Of a stretch of 64,000 nucleotides of DNA, positions 31,344 through 42,259 are shown piece after piece. Where the stretch lies: NCBI RefSeq assembly GCF_902806685.2, contig NC_048563.1, forward strand, positions 3,563,098-3,627,097, in the 5' to 3' direction. The first letter of the stretch is position 1; each line of letters starts with the position of its first letter. Below the pieces are notes generated by a model. That model had not been told where the DNA came from, ran no database searches, and saw only the letters and a list, made by a program, of their open reading frames with translations. The position numbers and the translations under genes were made by a program. The DNA comes from Maniola hyperantus. Its lineage: Eukaryota; Arthropoda; Insecta; Lepidoptera; Nymphalidae.

Positions 31344-31460
31344 TGTACATCGGCCTTTAGAATGACATTCCGGCTTTGTAGAGCGTTGTCTCTGTCATTC
31401 ATACCTATTTATGACGTTTTGTCGGTCTCAACGACAGGGACAGCGCTCTACAAATCTGCT
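31322..31460 (+). mobile_element. MITE fragment supplying a stop codon
   Basis: ACAGTAAGCGGCAGAAAGTA, TGTAGAGCGTTGTCTCTGTC and GACAGCGCTCTACAAATCTG match the MITE copies at 51685-51895 and 62474-62650. The right end is truncated against a SINE piece at 31470-31535. Confidence 0.65.
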
Positions 31461-31469
31461 ATTTCCTTT

Positions 31470-32155
31470 TAAGTAATTAAATGTCACTTGCTTTAACGGT
31501 GAAGGAAAACATCGTGAGGAAACATGTTTATTCGTAGCGCGATCCAAACAAACGTGTAAACGGTAAATTCAGTAACAGTTCAAAAGCGATTATAAAAATT
31601 AAAAATTTTATTTGAATAAAAATCTATACTAGTAAATAAAATTGAAGTGTCTGTCTGTAATTTCGAAATAACTCTTCATATTAAGCTCATATAGTTATTT
31701 GAACTCTACCATAACTCTAACATAACACGTTTTTAAAATATTTGTCTGTCTGTCTGTTTGAACGGCCTAATCTTCGGAACGGCTCAACCTATTTTGACGG
31801 GACTTTCACAGACAAGTAGAGGACTAAACAAGGAGTAACATAGGCTACTTTTTTAACCGCCTTTCAAAAAAGAGGAGTTGTGTTTTTCTACCTATATACA
31901 ATCTCCGTGATTACAGAGCCGATTGGCGTAATTTTTTTTTAATCGATAGAAAAACTTGGAGACTGTTCCATTAAAAATTGTATTCCAACTTCTCAATCCT
32001 GATGCTGTACGGGACCTGATCACCAAAACTGATGGGATAAAGAAACTGTCCGTTATAAAATCATATTGGAGGTACCTACCAGGTAAAGACTTGTGCTCTA
32101 GGATCCAACTCCTCAAATCGAGGCTGTTCCCAAATCGAGAAACAATAATAAAAAA
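31470..32155. other. Intergenic repeats 3' of the lysine-rich gene
   Basis: Positions 31470-31535 are a SINE fragment (CACTTGCTTTAACGGTGAAG). Positions 31622-31950 hold a third, diverged Helitron-like type with GTCTGTCTGTCTG and CTACTTTTTTAACCGCC. Positions 31950-32155 show nothing recognisable. Confidence 0.45.
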
Positions 32156-32590
32156 ACCGGCCAAGTGCAAGTCAGGCTCGCGCACCGAGGGTTCCGTAGT
32201 ACAGTCGTACTTTTTCGACATTTTGCACGATAAATCAAAAACTATGATTCATAAAAATAAATAAAAATCTGTTTTAGAATCTACATGTGAAAACCTTTCA
32301 TATGATACCCCACTTGATATAGTTATCTTACTTTGATAATTGAAAATACTAATTATTAGTTCATGACCACAATTTAATTTTTTTTGTGTGATGTAACCAC
32401 AAATTCTTGGTTTTCAGATTTTTCCCCAAATGTCAGCTATAAGATCTACCTACCTGCCAAATTTCATGGTTCTAGGTCGACGGGAAGTACCCTGTAGGTT
32501 TCTTGACAGGCTGACAGACAGACAGACAACAAAGTGATCCTATAAGGGTTCCGTTTTTCCTTCCGATCCTATTAGGGACGGAGCCCTAAA
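32155..32590 (+). repeat. Dispersed repeat R, near-complete copy
   Basis: Runs from CCGGCCAAGTGCAAGTCAGG through TTTGCACGATAAATCAAAAA, CATATGATACCCCACTTGAT and TAGGTCGACGGGAAGTACCC to GGTTCCGTTTTTCCTT. It is one of the two longest copies in the window (with 57785-58206) and serves as reference for the family. Confidence 0.7.
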
Positions 32591-32756
32591 AACCATTTAT
32601 AGGCCATGGACTTGCAACTTATCAGGTTTACCTGCTCAAATAGTATATTTCCCTTGTGCTAAATATAGCTATAAAATGCAGACACATTTATGCTGTATAG
32701 TGTATATGCATATATTATCAGGATATATCGTGATATTATGTATATGGAAGAGCTCT

Positions 32757-32980
32757 AATCTATATATTTAAAAGGAAAAGGTGACTGACTGACTGACCGA
32801 TCTATCAACGCACAGCTCAAACTACTGGACGGATCGGGCTGAAATTTGGCATGCAGATAGCTATTATGACGTAGGCATCCGCTAAGAAAGGATTTTTGTA
32901 AATTCAACCCCTAAGGGGATGAAAAAGAGGTTTGAAATTTTTGTAATCCACGCGGATGAAGTCGCGAGCATAAGCTAATA
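32757..32980 (+). mobile_element. Helitron-like repeat H1
   Basis: Full copy: AAAAGGAAAAGGTGACTGAC start, CATGCAGATAGCTATTATGA core and GTCGCGAGCATAAGCTAATA end. Confidence 0.7.
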
Positions 32981-33065
32981 TTTAATAAAAACAGTGTATT
33001 TCAAATTTTTTACTTAGCAACACCGCACATAAGGGGACAGCGTGACACTTCACAAGATGGCGGCG

Positions 33066-34637
33066 TTAGTTCCGATTTTCGCCACTTCCAAAGTTATGAC
33101 TGAAATTCAAAACAGCAAGCATATCCCGCATTCCAACTAAAACAGTATGACTATCTTCCCCTTCAATTACATCTACTTTAAATACAGCACTCATGTCTCT
33201 ATGCTCTGGGAGATCGTTATTACTGAAATCGTATTGTTTAACGGGTTTCGTATTAAACAAGTCCAATTCGTTATTCAAGTACGGTGAACGATAAATTCTG
33301 AATTCACCACTCAGTGTTCCAACGAACACTATGTCTCCGTACACTTTAACGAATATGATATCACGTAAGCCACCTCGTGGTATATGATGATCTAGTTTAA
33401 ATATCCATACATAATAGGCCCTCCACTCTAAATTTTCTAAGAAATTGTACTGATTCAACATATGCATCAGATTCGATGCTTCATCAAGCTTACGTTGAAA
33501 TATTATCTCTGTACCGATGAGAGTGTAAATATTTCTTTCGCATGTCAATATGTGTAAACCATTCTTATATCCAAAGCAAATAACATATTCTGTTTGACCT
33601 AACAAGTTACTTTCGATTCTTTCTTGCAGCAAATCGCACATATAAATTTCGTTATTCATGGTGGCATAGTAAACCTTATCGTTGTTCAATAAAAAGGTTT
33701 TAACGGATGGTAATATTGTGTCCTCTTGAAGTGGAGTTCTCAGAACTTTACGTATGACGTGAAGATGTGATGCAGTATTGTTTACTAGAATCACATTATC
33801 ATTTTCAACGTAACTATAATAATATCCTGATATGATATTTCGGTCGGATTGCTTTAAAGTATTGATGTCATAGTAGGTTATTGCTCTTTCAGTTTGGATG
33901 CCAATTTCGCCACCTTTCAATATGTGGAAATCACAGATTTCACCTCTAAGAGGAGATACTGAGGCGGATTCATCGAAGGTTTCAGTCGCGGTGTGCAATT
34001 TTGACCAGAGGGACAGCGATCTGTAGAAATTTCCAAAATTGTGAGTTCCGAGACAAAATGTGAGGACAGATTTATTTGCTGTAGTGTACTGAGAAAGATG
34101 ATAATAAAGCAAGAATTTCATGGCACTAGCTGATGCCCGCGACTTCGTACGCATCCACAGGTTTTAAAAAAAAATCATGTGGGAACTCTTTGAATTCCTG
34201 GGATAAAAATCTCCAGGTCTTTAACTATAACATGCAAAAAATCACATCTATCCTTTGATCCGTTGCGTCGTGACAAACCGACAAACAAACACACTTTCGC
34301 ATTTAGTAGTTGGTAGTACAGTCAGGAAAGTATTAGGGCTCATAGACGATCAAGTTTACCGACTACCATTTAATAATGAACTTGGTAGAATAAGAAAATT
34401 GAAGCCTCACCTGTATAAATTGCGCCAAGAAAGCCCCAATTTTCTTTTGCGATAGGCAGTTACATAGATGTCTGGAAAATCACGCCGACAACTTGTCCGC
34501 CAGAAACGCTCTTCTGTAACCAAACTGTCCACTATAAGCTTCCACCTGGAGCACACTTGCCGGCATTTCATCAAATCTATTGGTTTTAAAAATGAGTATG
34601 TGTGTAACAGAACTTCGGTAGAAAAGTTTTCGATCAT
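33066..34637 (-). CDS. F-box protein
   Basis: Two exons, 34637-34411 and 34020-33066, join in phase 2 (TACAG/GTGAGG to TTTCTACAG) and give 393 residues. The first exon is a classical N-terminal F-box: FSTEVLLHTYSFLKPIDLMK, then RQVCSRWKLIVDS and ERFWRTSCRRDF, which in this family binds Skp1 in an SCF ubiquitin ligase. The joint reads NLYR then SLSLWSKLH, a normal F-box exit. Residues 100-393 form alternating beta-like segments (YYDINTLKQ, YVICFGYKNGLHILT, IVFVGTLSGEFRIYRSP, HTVLVGMRDMLAVLNF) that suggest a WD40-like or other beta-propeller substrate domain, without clean WD signatures. The intron contains a Helitron-like H2 copy. The substrate is unknown. Confidence 0.85.
34122..34312 (-). 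mobile_element. Helitron-like H2 in the F-box gene intron
   Basis: Left end CTAGCTGATGCCCGCGACTT and right end CACTTTCGCATTTAGTAGTT are H2 termini in reverse. On the gene strand its end ...CAGCTAG mimics a splice acceptor. Confidence 0.65.
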
Positions 34638-35214
34638 TCTTTCTGCTGTAGGTAGATGTATGGTTGGGCACAGTGGTTGGGTTGTATAATATTAATATTT
34701 AATTTCCTCCATTTCTTATAGGACTACTATACTATAGTATAATTACAATATTGTAGAGTATTTAACTGGTATTAAAGTTTTTGATAAAAGGTTTTAACTG
34801 TGCATTTGTGGCTAATTCAGATGTACACAGTCTCTAAACTAAACTAAAATGGCACGTCTAAATCTATCGCTATCCCATTCATCTTGCGAAAAAGGATAGC
34901 ACTAGATTTAGACCTGTTAATTTAGTTTAGTTTAGAGATTGTGTACAAGAGAATCGGCCCCAATGTTTTCAAAGTAAGGTAAATAAATAGTCAACTGTCA
35001 AAAAACTTTTCGATGCATAGAGATCACAGAGTACTTTATTGATAGAGATCATAGATAGAGATGTTGGTCACCGACCAGAAATAAATGTTGGTGCCATGGG
35101 TGCCAACGTGTGGAGCCGGCCCATAGCCGGCCTGAACTAGCGCGCATCACAGTGCGGTGAGTTGCGGTGCGTTTTAAAATCCGCTTTGAATTAATAATCT
35201 CAAAATCCAGTGCG
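34638..35214. other. Intergenic, with a fold-back MITE at 34823-34946
   Basis: GTACACAGTCTCTAAACTAA at 34823 and its near-complement ending GAGATTGTGTAC at 34946 make a 124-bp fold-back. The inner arms are CTAAATCTATCGCTATCC and GGATAGCACTAGATTTAG. The rest is likely the F-box promoter region and shows no gene. Confidence 0.55.
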
Positions 35215-35769
35215 CTTGGACGATCTAACCTATGGACTTGTAACGCGCCTAATATTACGAATAAAAATTTCTGTCACTTTTGGTGCGGGACGAGGAAACA
35301 CTACATAGACAACTTGACACACTCACTCAACAAAGTTTTGTGTCATTATTAACACACACATATCTAAATCTTCAACACTACTACATTTTACGCACACTAA
35401 TAAGTTATATACATCAACATACAAAGACATTACGAGTGTAAGACAGTCAAATTAATTTGCGATGCTACCGTATCGATATTTTAAAATATATCGATAGTTT
35501 TTCAGAAACAAAAGTAGAAGTAAGAATTTATTACTCGTATTTAATTACTTAAAACCAGTGTTTGGTCAGCGTAGCGTATTCTTGCATACATTCACCTCAC
35601 TTAATAGGTAATTATCCCAAAAACTAATAATGCAACGTAAAAATAAAAAAAATATTTATTTTAAAAATATGCACATACTTTTTTACTTATTTTATATCAT
35701 TTTTAATCTTTTGTATTTTTTTATATAACGAAATTTTCATTTAAAATTTCGATAGTGAAAATGTGCTTA

Positions 35770-35820
35770 TTAATGACTTTGGACGATCTAACCTAGGTTA
35801 GATCGTCCAAGTTAATGACT
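35770..35820. mobile_element. 33-bp TIR-only element with 9-bp duplication
   Basis: TTGGACGATCTAACCT followed directly by AGGTTAGATCGTCCAA is a perfect 32-bp palindrome. It is made of the same terminal repeat as the 2.3-kb element and has almost nothing between. TTAATGACT flanks it on both sides (35770-35778 and 35812-35820). It looks like an insertion of two fused ends. Confidence 0.7.
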
Positions 35821-36628
35821 TATATTATTATATAATACAAAATAAACCTGACCGCGCAAAAGCCTACCAAACATAATTAGTAGGTATATCAATCAATAAA
35901 ATGTTTTTTTCTTTCCAATCAATCATTTATTTATTGCACATTGGGTTTACATGGTAATTCCAATATGGTGTACTCTTTGTCCAAAAAAATTAAATGTAAG
36001 TTATTAAATATTACACGTATTGCCCTTACAAATTAGCAATGCAAAAATTTTCTCAATACCTGCCGCTTTTACCCCACAGCAAAATTCCATAAGACAGATA
36101 TGATACTATGAAAATAAATTAGTAAACACACACGGTGGCCTCTTCTATTTTTAACACGTCATTATTTACCATTAGGTTAATGTTATGTATATTCTTGGCT
36201 ATTCTCTCTGTAAAAATATCGAAATCTGTAAAAATAAAACGATTATGATAAATTATTACCTAATCCTCATCCTTGAGAAAGGTACACCTTTTAGCTACAT
36301 ATTACCCAGTTCAGAGACACCCTACCCCGTTTCGTGGCTATCACTAAAATTGCGTTGCTTTAATATTTTTTTAAATGTATTAAGTACGTGAAATCACAGA
36401 AATCGACCAGTTTTATTACAAGTATAGGTAGCGAAAAAATTGTGGTAATTAATAATAACTATTCTTTACTTGACTTGAAGACGGTAATTTAGTCGTTAAT
36501 AATAAAGAAAATGTTTTCATCGATATCGATAATCGAACCGCAATCACTATCACATGATTCTTAAAAATCGAACCTTATGTCCTATGCAATTAAATCTAAT
36601 ACTGAAAAATTTTGTAAAAATAACAGTA

Positions 36629-37011
36629 TAGTCTCGTGGGGAGTGCGGTATACTATAGACGGAGAGCCAGGGCCCAAAATACTGTTTGAATTTACTAAGG
36701 CTAATTTTTTTATAGTTCATTAGAATGGTTGCGTACACAAACATACTGCGGTCAGTCAAGTGAACCTGAGAACAGTGACTCAGGTGCGCTATCAAAGGTG
36801 TCGTACCTGCGAGGTAATAAAATGAATTTACTAAGGCTGAAAATTGTTATATAACTTGTATATTGCATATAAATAAAAGTTGTAATGGTTAGTCAGCAGA
36901 ATATGGGGACAGAGCTGGTCATTATGCGCAAAAAATTAGCCTTAGTAAATTCAAACAGTTTTTTGGGCGCTGGCTCTCCGTCTATAGTATACCGCACTTC
37001 CCACGAGACTA
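36629..37011. mobile_element. 383-bp element with long inverted ends
   Basis: TAGTCTCGTGGGGAGTGCGG at 36629 and CCGCACTTCCCACGAGACTA ending at 37011 pair, and pairing continues about 75 bp inward (GTTTGAATTTACTAAGGCTA with TAGCCTTAGTAAATTCAAAC). A third partial end is at 37113. Confidence 0.7.
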
Positions 37012-37505
37012 GTGTTATATTTACTACTACGTAATTTCATGCTGTTCACGCGTATTCAAATTTTAACCTAATTTGTATATATCGAGGGTTGCAATTGTTT
37101 AGAAAAAACAAAATATAGTCTCGTGAGGAGTGTGACTCGTTTCTACCGAATTATTACGTACTCAATTACTGAATCGGTAAAGTTCTCGATTGTTATTTTA
37201 TTATAATAATTTATGTAATTTAATTTATAGAAAGCGTTTATTACACCAAAAATACTTACTTATGAAATGAAATTCCATCTTTTTGTAAATTTGATGTGTT
37301 TGATTTGTTCTTGCACTCACTAACGGCACAAACAGGCATTTTTCACCCAGCGTGTAAGACGTCGTCACACATCGAAAACGATTCTGACAATGACAAAATT
37401 GATTCCGCAAACAGTGTTTATAAACGCAGTGGATTAAAAATCCATTACTATTGACAGAGGGGAATAATCATGCGAGGCGCGTCCTTAGGTTAGATCGTCC
37501 AAGCC

Positions 37506-37845
37506 AGTGCGGGATCAATTCCACAGTGCGCGCACTTCTATTTAGTTCTTCAGTTCACAATGGCTCACAGATTTTGCGGGAAAAAAACGTACGTAAATTT
37601 TCCGTGGTGCGCGTTAGCTCTTAAACACATGAAAGCACAGAACAAATCTGTGACCTTACCTTATCTGTGCATGAAAGAATTTGAATTTTGACAAGAAAAC
37701 TGAAAAGTTGACGGTTGACGCCACAGAGTAAGGTACATTGAATATTTGACGCCCGCCAATTCGCGCTGTAAGCATTGTTTTCAATTTTGCATTTGTAGTT
37801 TTTATTTGTATTTTGTTTTGGCATAATACAAATTAAATATTGATT
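37506..37845 (+). promoter_or_regulatory. Upstream region of the 37846 gene
   Basis: About 340 bp without recognised repeats precede the ATG; it should hold the promoter and 5' UTR. No motif was assigned. Confidence 0.3.
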
Positions 37846-40800
37846 ATGTCAGGCTTCAAAGCGTTGCGTGATGTTTCCATAGCCTTCGAAAACTACTCTC
37901 GGCAGGTCTCCGCGGAATTATTCTCCGCTGAAATCAGTGAACCTTTCGAAGACTCAGTCAATAAAAAACTTCGCGATGCTAAACTTTATACGTCGAAATT
38001 AAGATTTTTGGAAGCAAAAGCTCTTGCAGGTAAGTACTGTAAAAGTTATTGAGTAAGTAGGTAATTTAAGACGGGTTAAAAGTCTGTAAACGTATCTTTA
38101 CCACGGTTTTTGACCTCAATGCCAGGTAAGCCCAAACACAAACATAGATACAGAGATACTTTGAAAAGAACTTAGTTACCATTATAATTACTTAATAATG
38201 TTACCTTACTAGCTGATGCCCGCGACTTCGTACGCTTGGATTTAGGTTTTAAAATCCCGTGGGAACTGTTTGATTTACCGCGATAAAAAGTAACCTTTGT
38301 CACTCTCCAGGTCTTTATCTATACCCGTGCAAAAAATCACGTCAATCCGTTGCACCGTTGCGACGCGATTGAAGGACAAACCAACAAACAAACACACCTT
38401 CGCATTTATAATAAGGGTACTGATTTCAGACACTCCACAGATCAGTGAAAAAAATAGAGCTGAAGAAACATTTGTGGAATATGAAGACACTGTATCATCC
38501 AAAATTATTGAACAGCTGGTGGTTAAAGCGGTAACTCAAAGCCACACTGTGAAGAAACTATTGACTCAGCCTGACCAGCAACTAAGGCCTGAATTTGTGG
38601 AGAAAAAAGAGTAAGTAGGAGGAATAATAATAAATCTTTTTTATTCAAGTAAACTTTCACAAGTGTTTTGGACTCGTCAACAGCATCTACCACTGGTTCG
38701 GAATGCCTTTCCTACCGAGAAGAACCAGCAAGAAACTCTGCGGTTGCTCTTTTCAAATATTTGATATACAATATTATGACATGTATAAAAAGTATTTGCA
38801 GTCCTGTGCGTTGCTGGAACGAGCTGCAGGTCAAATCCACGCTCTTTTATCATTTAGATAATCTTCAATTGTGTAATATGCTTTTTTCAGGAGCATTTTT
38901 TTAATAGATTTTTTAAACTTGTGCAAAGGTAAGTCCAAAATAGTTTGCGGGATTTTATTATAATAGGTTATAAATAGTCATTAACAGCTGTACTCAGAAT
39001 CGCTAATTGTTACTTAACATTGAGTTAAAACGAGACAGATTTATGTGAGAGATATAGCTCAGTCTCGTTTTAACTAAACTTAAGTAACGATAAGGGACTC
39101 TGAGTACGGCGGTAAGTGAAATTTGTATATCTAACTAGCTGACCCAGCGAACTTCGTACCACCTAACAGTTGATTCTTTATTATTTTATTTTTTTAATAC
39201 TTATTATGCTATTCGGGACACCGGGTCAGCCTTCCCGGAAACCCTCCACTAACACTTAAACTTTATGGTATAGTATTAAAGTTCAAATTGACTTTTAAGT
39301 ATTATTACGAATCTTTTGTAAGGGAATATAGAAAAGTGGTTTTTTTAGACTTTTAAAAAATTTCTCTCCGTAAGAACCATACTTGTACTTCAAGGAATAT
39401 TGTGTGAAATCTGTCAATCCGCACTTGGCCAGCGTGGCCAAACCCTTCTCGTTCTTAGAGGAGACAAGTGCTCAGTAGTGAGCCAGCAATGGGTTTATCA
39501 TGATGATAGTAATTTTTCCAGAAGGATAATCGAAGAACTGACGAAATTCAGTCAAAATGAATCAGAACTGCGCTCGTTAGAAGATGTATTGGAGAAGAAG
39601 GAAACCCAACTTCTAGAGGTACGAAGAAGATGGGACCAAGTGGTGGGCAAGTTGAGGGACACCCCCCAAGTGGCACCAAATGAGGAGCAGATGGACGGCC
39701 CTTTGTACAAGTGGGTATCATGCTTAACGGGGTCACTGTGTCTAACGCAGTGGTCCGACCGCCGACGATGAACAAGAAACGAGTAGAACTAGAAACTTAA
39801 ACGAGTTAAGAGAACTTAAGCGATCAGCGGGAAGCGGGTGTGTAGTTTCAATAGTTTTGTCGCCGGGCTATGAGCGAGTGTGCAAGTGCGACGAGCGATT
39901 ACTCGCGCCATTCGCCTGCGGTCGCTCAGTCCTGTGCAAACCTGCGCGCGCGTTACACGTGTTCAAGCGAGCGAGCATCGCTGAGCCAGTTTATTTTTGA
40001 AAGCTCGTTGCTCAGCAACAAAACTAGTAAAGCGAGTCGTCGCCGGCATATGAACGGTCAGAGAGCAACTTTTGATATATGCATCTCTTTCGTTTACACA
40101 GAATGTACATATTTTATCGTGCATTTCTTGAGAGAGAAAATCGCCGATAGTCATTTTCTCGCCGGGCGGTCGGACCACTGAAAATGAGAATGAAAATGAA
40201 AATCTTTTTTATTCGTATAAACTTTTACAAGTGCTTACGAATAGTCGGATGCATCTACCACTGGTTCGGAATGCTTTTCACTGCCTTAACTAGGGGTGCT
40301 ACGGATATTCACATCCGCATCCGCAAATGCGGAACATTCGCATTAATTGAGACATCCGTATCCGCATTTTATCTTTATTTTTAGGGTTCCGTACCTCAAA
40401 AGGAAAAAAGAACCCTTATAGGATCACTTTGTTGTCTGTCTGTCTGCCTGTCAAGAAACCTACAGGGTACTTCCCGTTGACCTAGAATCATGAAATTTGG
40501 CAGGTAGGTAGGTCTTATAATAATAATAATAATCATCTTTATTTCAGATATTACATCCATTTTGTTAGTAATAAAATTAATTGCTAATGACTATATTTAG
40601 TAAGTAGGCTGTTTCATGCGTACTTTCATTTGTCTATGAATCTACCACCCATGAGACACTGAGAGTGCATGTGCAAACCAACCCAGTGTCTCATAAATGG
40701 ATTATCTAGTTTTTCAGATAAGGTTTTCAGAATACCGTGAAGAAGTTCGACATTCGGGGAAAAATCTGAAAACCGTGAATTTGTGGTTACATCACAAGAA

Positions 40801-41249
40801 AAAAAAAGGAAATGTGTATGTACATTGTAAAACACAGACTGTCTGTCTTATAGTACAAGTGAAGGAAAAAATCATCCTCAAACCGCGAATTTGTGGTCAC
40901 GTCACAAAATTTTTTTGTGTTCCCAACAAAATAATTAGTTTACTAAATCACATCAAGATGGCGCTGTCCGTCATTAACTTTGCAAATTTCTACTATACTG
41001 GTTTGGGATTTCTTGTACGATGGTACGGAACCCTACGTATGCGAATCCGACACGCACGTGTTCGGTTTTTTAATTAACACTTGTTTTTTTTTCAGGAAAC
41101 TTCAAAAAATATCGGAGAGAATGGAAATGATGCGCTGGTTGGTTGCCAAACTTGTGACGTCACGGCACGACGTGGACTACGATTGGTTGAACGACCCTGA
41201 CCGCCGCCTGCGCGCCTTGGCTATAGCGCGGCAGAGAAATGACGAATGA
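37846..41249 (+). CDS. Coiled-coil protein, candidate kinetochore CENP-H homologue
   Basis: Four exons, 37846-38029, 38430-38610, 39522-39710 and 41096-41249 (TGA), join in phase (1, 2, 2) and encode 235 residues. Donors are GTAAGT, GTAAGT and GTGGGT; acceptors are TTTCAG, TTCCAG and TTTTCAG. The protein is mainly helical and charged, with a coiled-coil-like stretch around residues 122-170 (LRSLEDVLEKKETQLLEVRR). The C-terminus reads MMRWLVAKLVTSRHDVDYDW then LNDPDRRLRAL. By memory of the family, CENP-H proteins are about 240 residues, coiled-coil, and end in a conserved hydrophobic-Gly/Ser-x-x-NW-x-x-Asp-Pro-x-Leu segment; this tail is similar but not identical. The gene structure is well supported; the identity is a hypothesis. 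Its introns carry H2, SINE, repeat T and a TIR element. Confidence 0.75.
38210..38415 (-). mobile_element. Helitron-like H2 in intron 1 of the 37846 gene
   Basis: CTAGCTGATGCCCGCGACTT at the left and CACCTTCGCATTTATAATAA at the right. It ends about 15 bp before the acceptor at 38429. Confidence 0.65.
38620..38985 (-). mobile_element. Repeat T (LINE-tail-like)
   Basis: CTTTTTTATTCAAGTAAACT, CCACTGGTTCGGAATGCCTT, GAACGAGCTGCAGGTCAAAT and ACTTGTGCAAAGGTAAGTCC occur in the same order at 50395-50815. Variable truncation and the TATTC-rich end suggest the 3' region of a retrotransposon. Confidence 0.55.
38986..39521. other. Intron 2 remainder of the 37846 gene
   Basis: Positions 39020-39100 hold an inverted pair (GAGTTAAAACGAGACAGATT with CTCAGTCTCGTTTTAACT), a small fold-back also recalled at 13512-13570. 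Positions 39395-39515 are a SINE 3' piece (GTCAATCCGCACTTGGCCAG, GAGGAGACAAGTGCTCAGTA). Confidence 0.5.
39748..40180. mobile_element. 433-bp TIR element, hAT-like ends
   Basis: CAGTGGTCCGACCGCCG at 39748 and CGGGCGGTCGGACCACTG ending at 40180 are inverted ends of the CAGTG type common in hAT elements. Flanks do not show a clear 8-bp duplication. It starts 38 bp after the exon 3 donor. Confidence 0.65.
40185..41075. other. Intron 3 repeats
   Basis: Positions 40190-40285 are repeat T. Positions 40283-40385 hold a GGGGTGCTACGGAT / CATCCGCATCCGCAAATGCGG segment resembling a DNA transposon end. Positions 40385-40520, 40755-40920 and 41015-41072 are repeat R fragments, the last ending only about 20 bp before the exon 4 acceptor. 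Confidence 0.5.
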
Positions 41250-41414
41250 CGTACGATTTTAGTTAGGGTATAGTGGGCACAGCCTCTCCTTTGGGGTGCG
41301 TTTCCACTGACGCGGAACTGGGCGGAGCGGAGCGAGAATTGACCAATCGCTGCTCGAAATCTCCACTCCACAATCATCAGTGGAAACTGAAGAAGAGGAA
41401 CGGAGCTTCCACCG

Positions 41415-41870
41415 TTAAAGCATCATCATCATCATCAACCGATAGACGTCCACGGCTGGACATGGTATCTTGTAGTGACTTTCACACGCCACTGTCTTGC
41501 GCCACCTGAATTCAGCGGCTCCCTGTGACTCGTCTGTTGTCGTCCGTCCAACAGTGGGGGGTCTTCCAACACTGCGTCTTCCGGTGCGAGGTCGCCATTC
41601 TAGCACCTTGGGACCACAACGTGTATCGGTTGTACGAACTATGTGCCCTGCCCATTGCCACTTCAGCTTCGCAACCCGTTGAGATATGTCGGTTACTCTA
41701 GTTCTCCTACGGATCTCCTCATTTCCTCATTGATCACGAGAAACTCCGCACATAGCTCCCTCCATCGCCCGCTGAGTGACTCTGAGCTTTCTTATGAGGT
41801 CCATAGTTAGCGACCATGTCTTGGAATTTAATCTCTGTATGTAATATCAAATCCTTACTCTGTGCCTATC
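41415..41870 (-). mobile_element. RTE-like LINE 3' fragment
   Basis: In reverse it reads the RTE C-terminal type (W-R-P-R-T-G-R-R-S-V-G-R-P) near 41560-41600, followed on the minus strand by CATCATCATCAACCGATAGA. The piece continues to 41870 with TAGCTCCCTCCATCGCCCGC. Confidence 0.6.
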
Positions 41871-41984
41871 TATACGTTGGTAAGTAAATAAAAATCTTTT
41901 GCCATTCATCTGTTATTTTATTAACATTAAAAATACCTATTTTTACTACCATTAAATGAGTAAATAAAAACATTGTATAGTGCG

Positions 41985-42235
41985 TAATAAATGACTTCGC
42001 GTGCCATTTTAACTTTGTGTTAAATTTCATGTCAAAAGTACTGTTTTAGTCTTGTAGGGCGATTATGATTGTCTAAAACCTGCATCAATCATTATTACAA
42101 TCTCAATTGTTCTGATTGGCTGAATCTGTGCGATTCTTGTTGCAACAATGCATTGTATTGTAGCCAATAGTAAGACATAACAGTTGACCCATAGAGTTAA
42201 AATGGCGCCTGAGAAGTCATTTTGTACGGACTATA
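41985..42235. mobile_element. Fold-back MITE with another repeat inserted
   Basis: TGACTTCGCGTGCCATTTTA at the left and AATGGCGCCTGAGAAGTCAT at the right are the ends of the GCGCCATTTTAACTC family. Positions 42050-42175 between them are the TTGTTCTGATTGGCTGAAT repeat (as at 415-585), nested inside. Confidence 0.6.
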
Positions 42236-42259
42236 CTATCAATTTAGAAAACAATAAAA

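Larger units (their letters stand above)
35215..37505. mobile_element. 2.3-kb non-autonomous TIR element with CCAGTGCG duplications
   Basis: CTTGGACGATCTAACCTA at 35215 and TAGGTTAGATCGTCCAAG ending at 37505 are perfect 18-bp inverted ends. They are flanked by CCAGTGCG on both sides (35207-35214 and 37506-37513). An 8-9 bp duplication fits hAT or Mutator-like superfamilies. No transposase frame exists inside. The interior is AT-rich and hosts two other elements (35779-35811 and 36629-37011). Confidence 0.7.

Noticed and set aside
34122..34154. Helitron end used as the splice acceptor of the F-box gene (CAGCTAG then in-frame SAMKFLL)
   Set aside because: The phase fits, but a better acceptor (GGAAATTTCTACAG at 34021) also fits and gives the continuous NLYR-SLSLWSKL junction typical after an F-box. 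The upstream frame 34154-34021 is intron.
39400..39521. N-terminal extension of the 39522 exon
   Set aside because: This part is SINE-derived and precedes a good TTTTTCCAG acceptor with matching phase.
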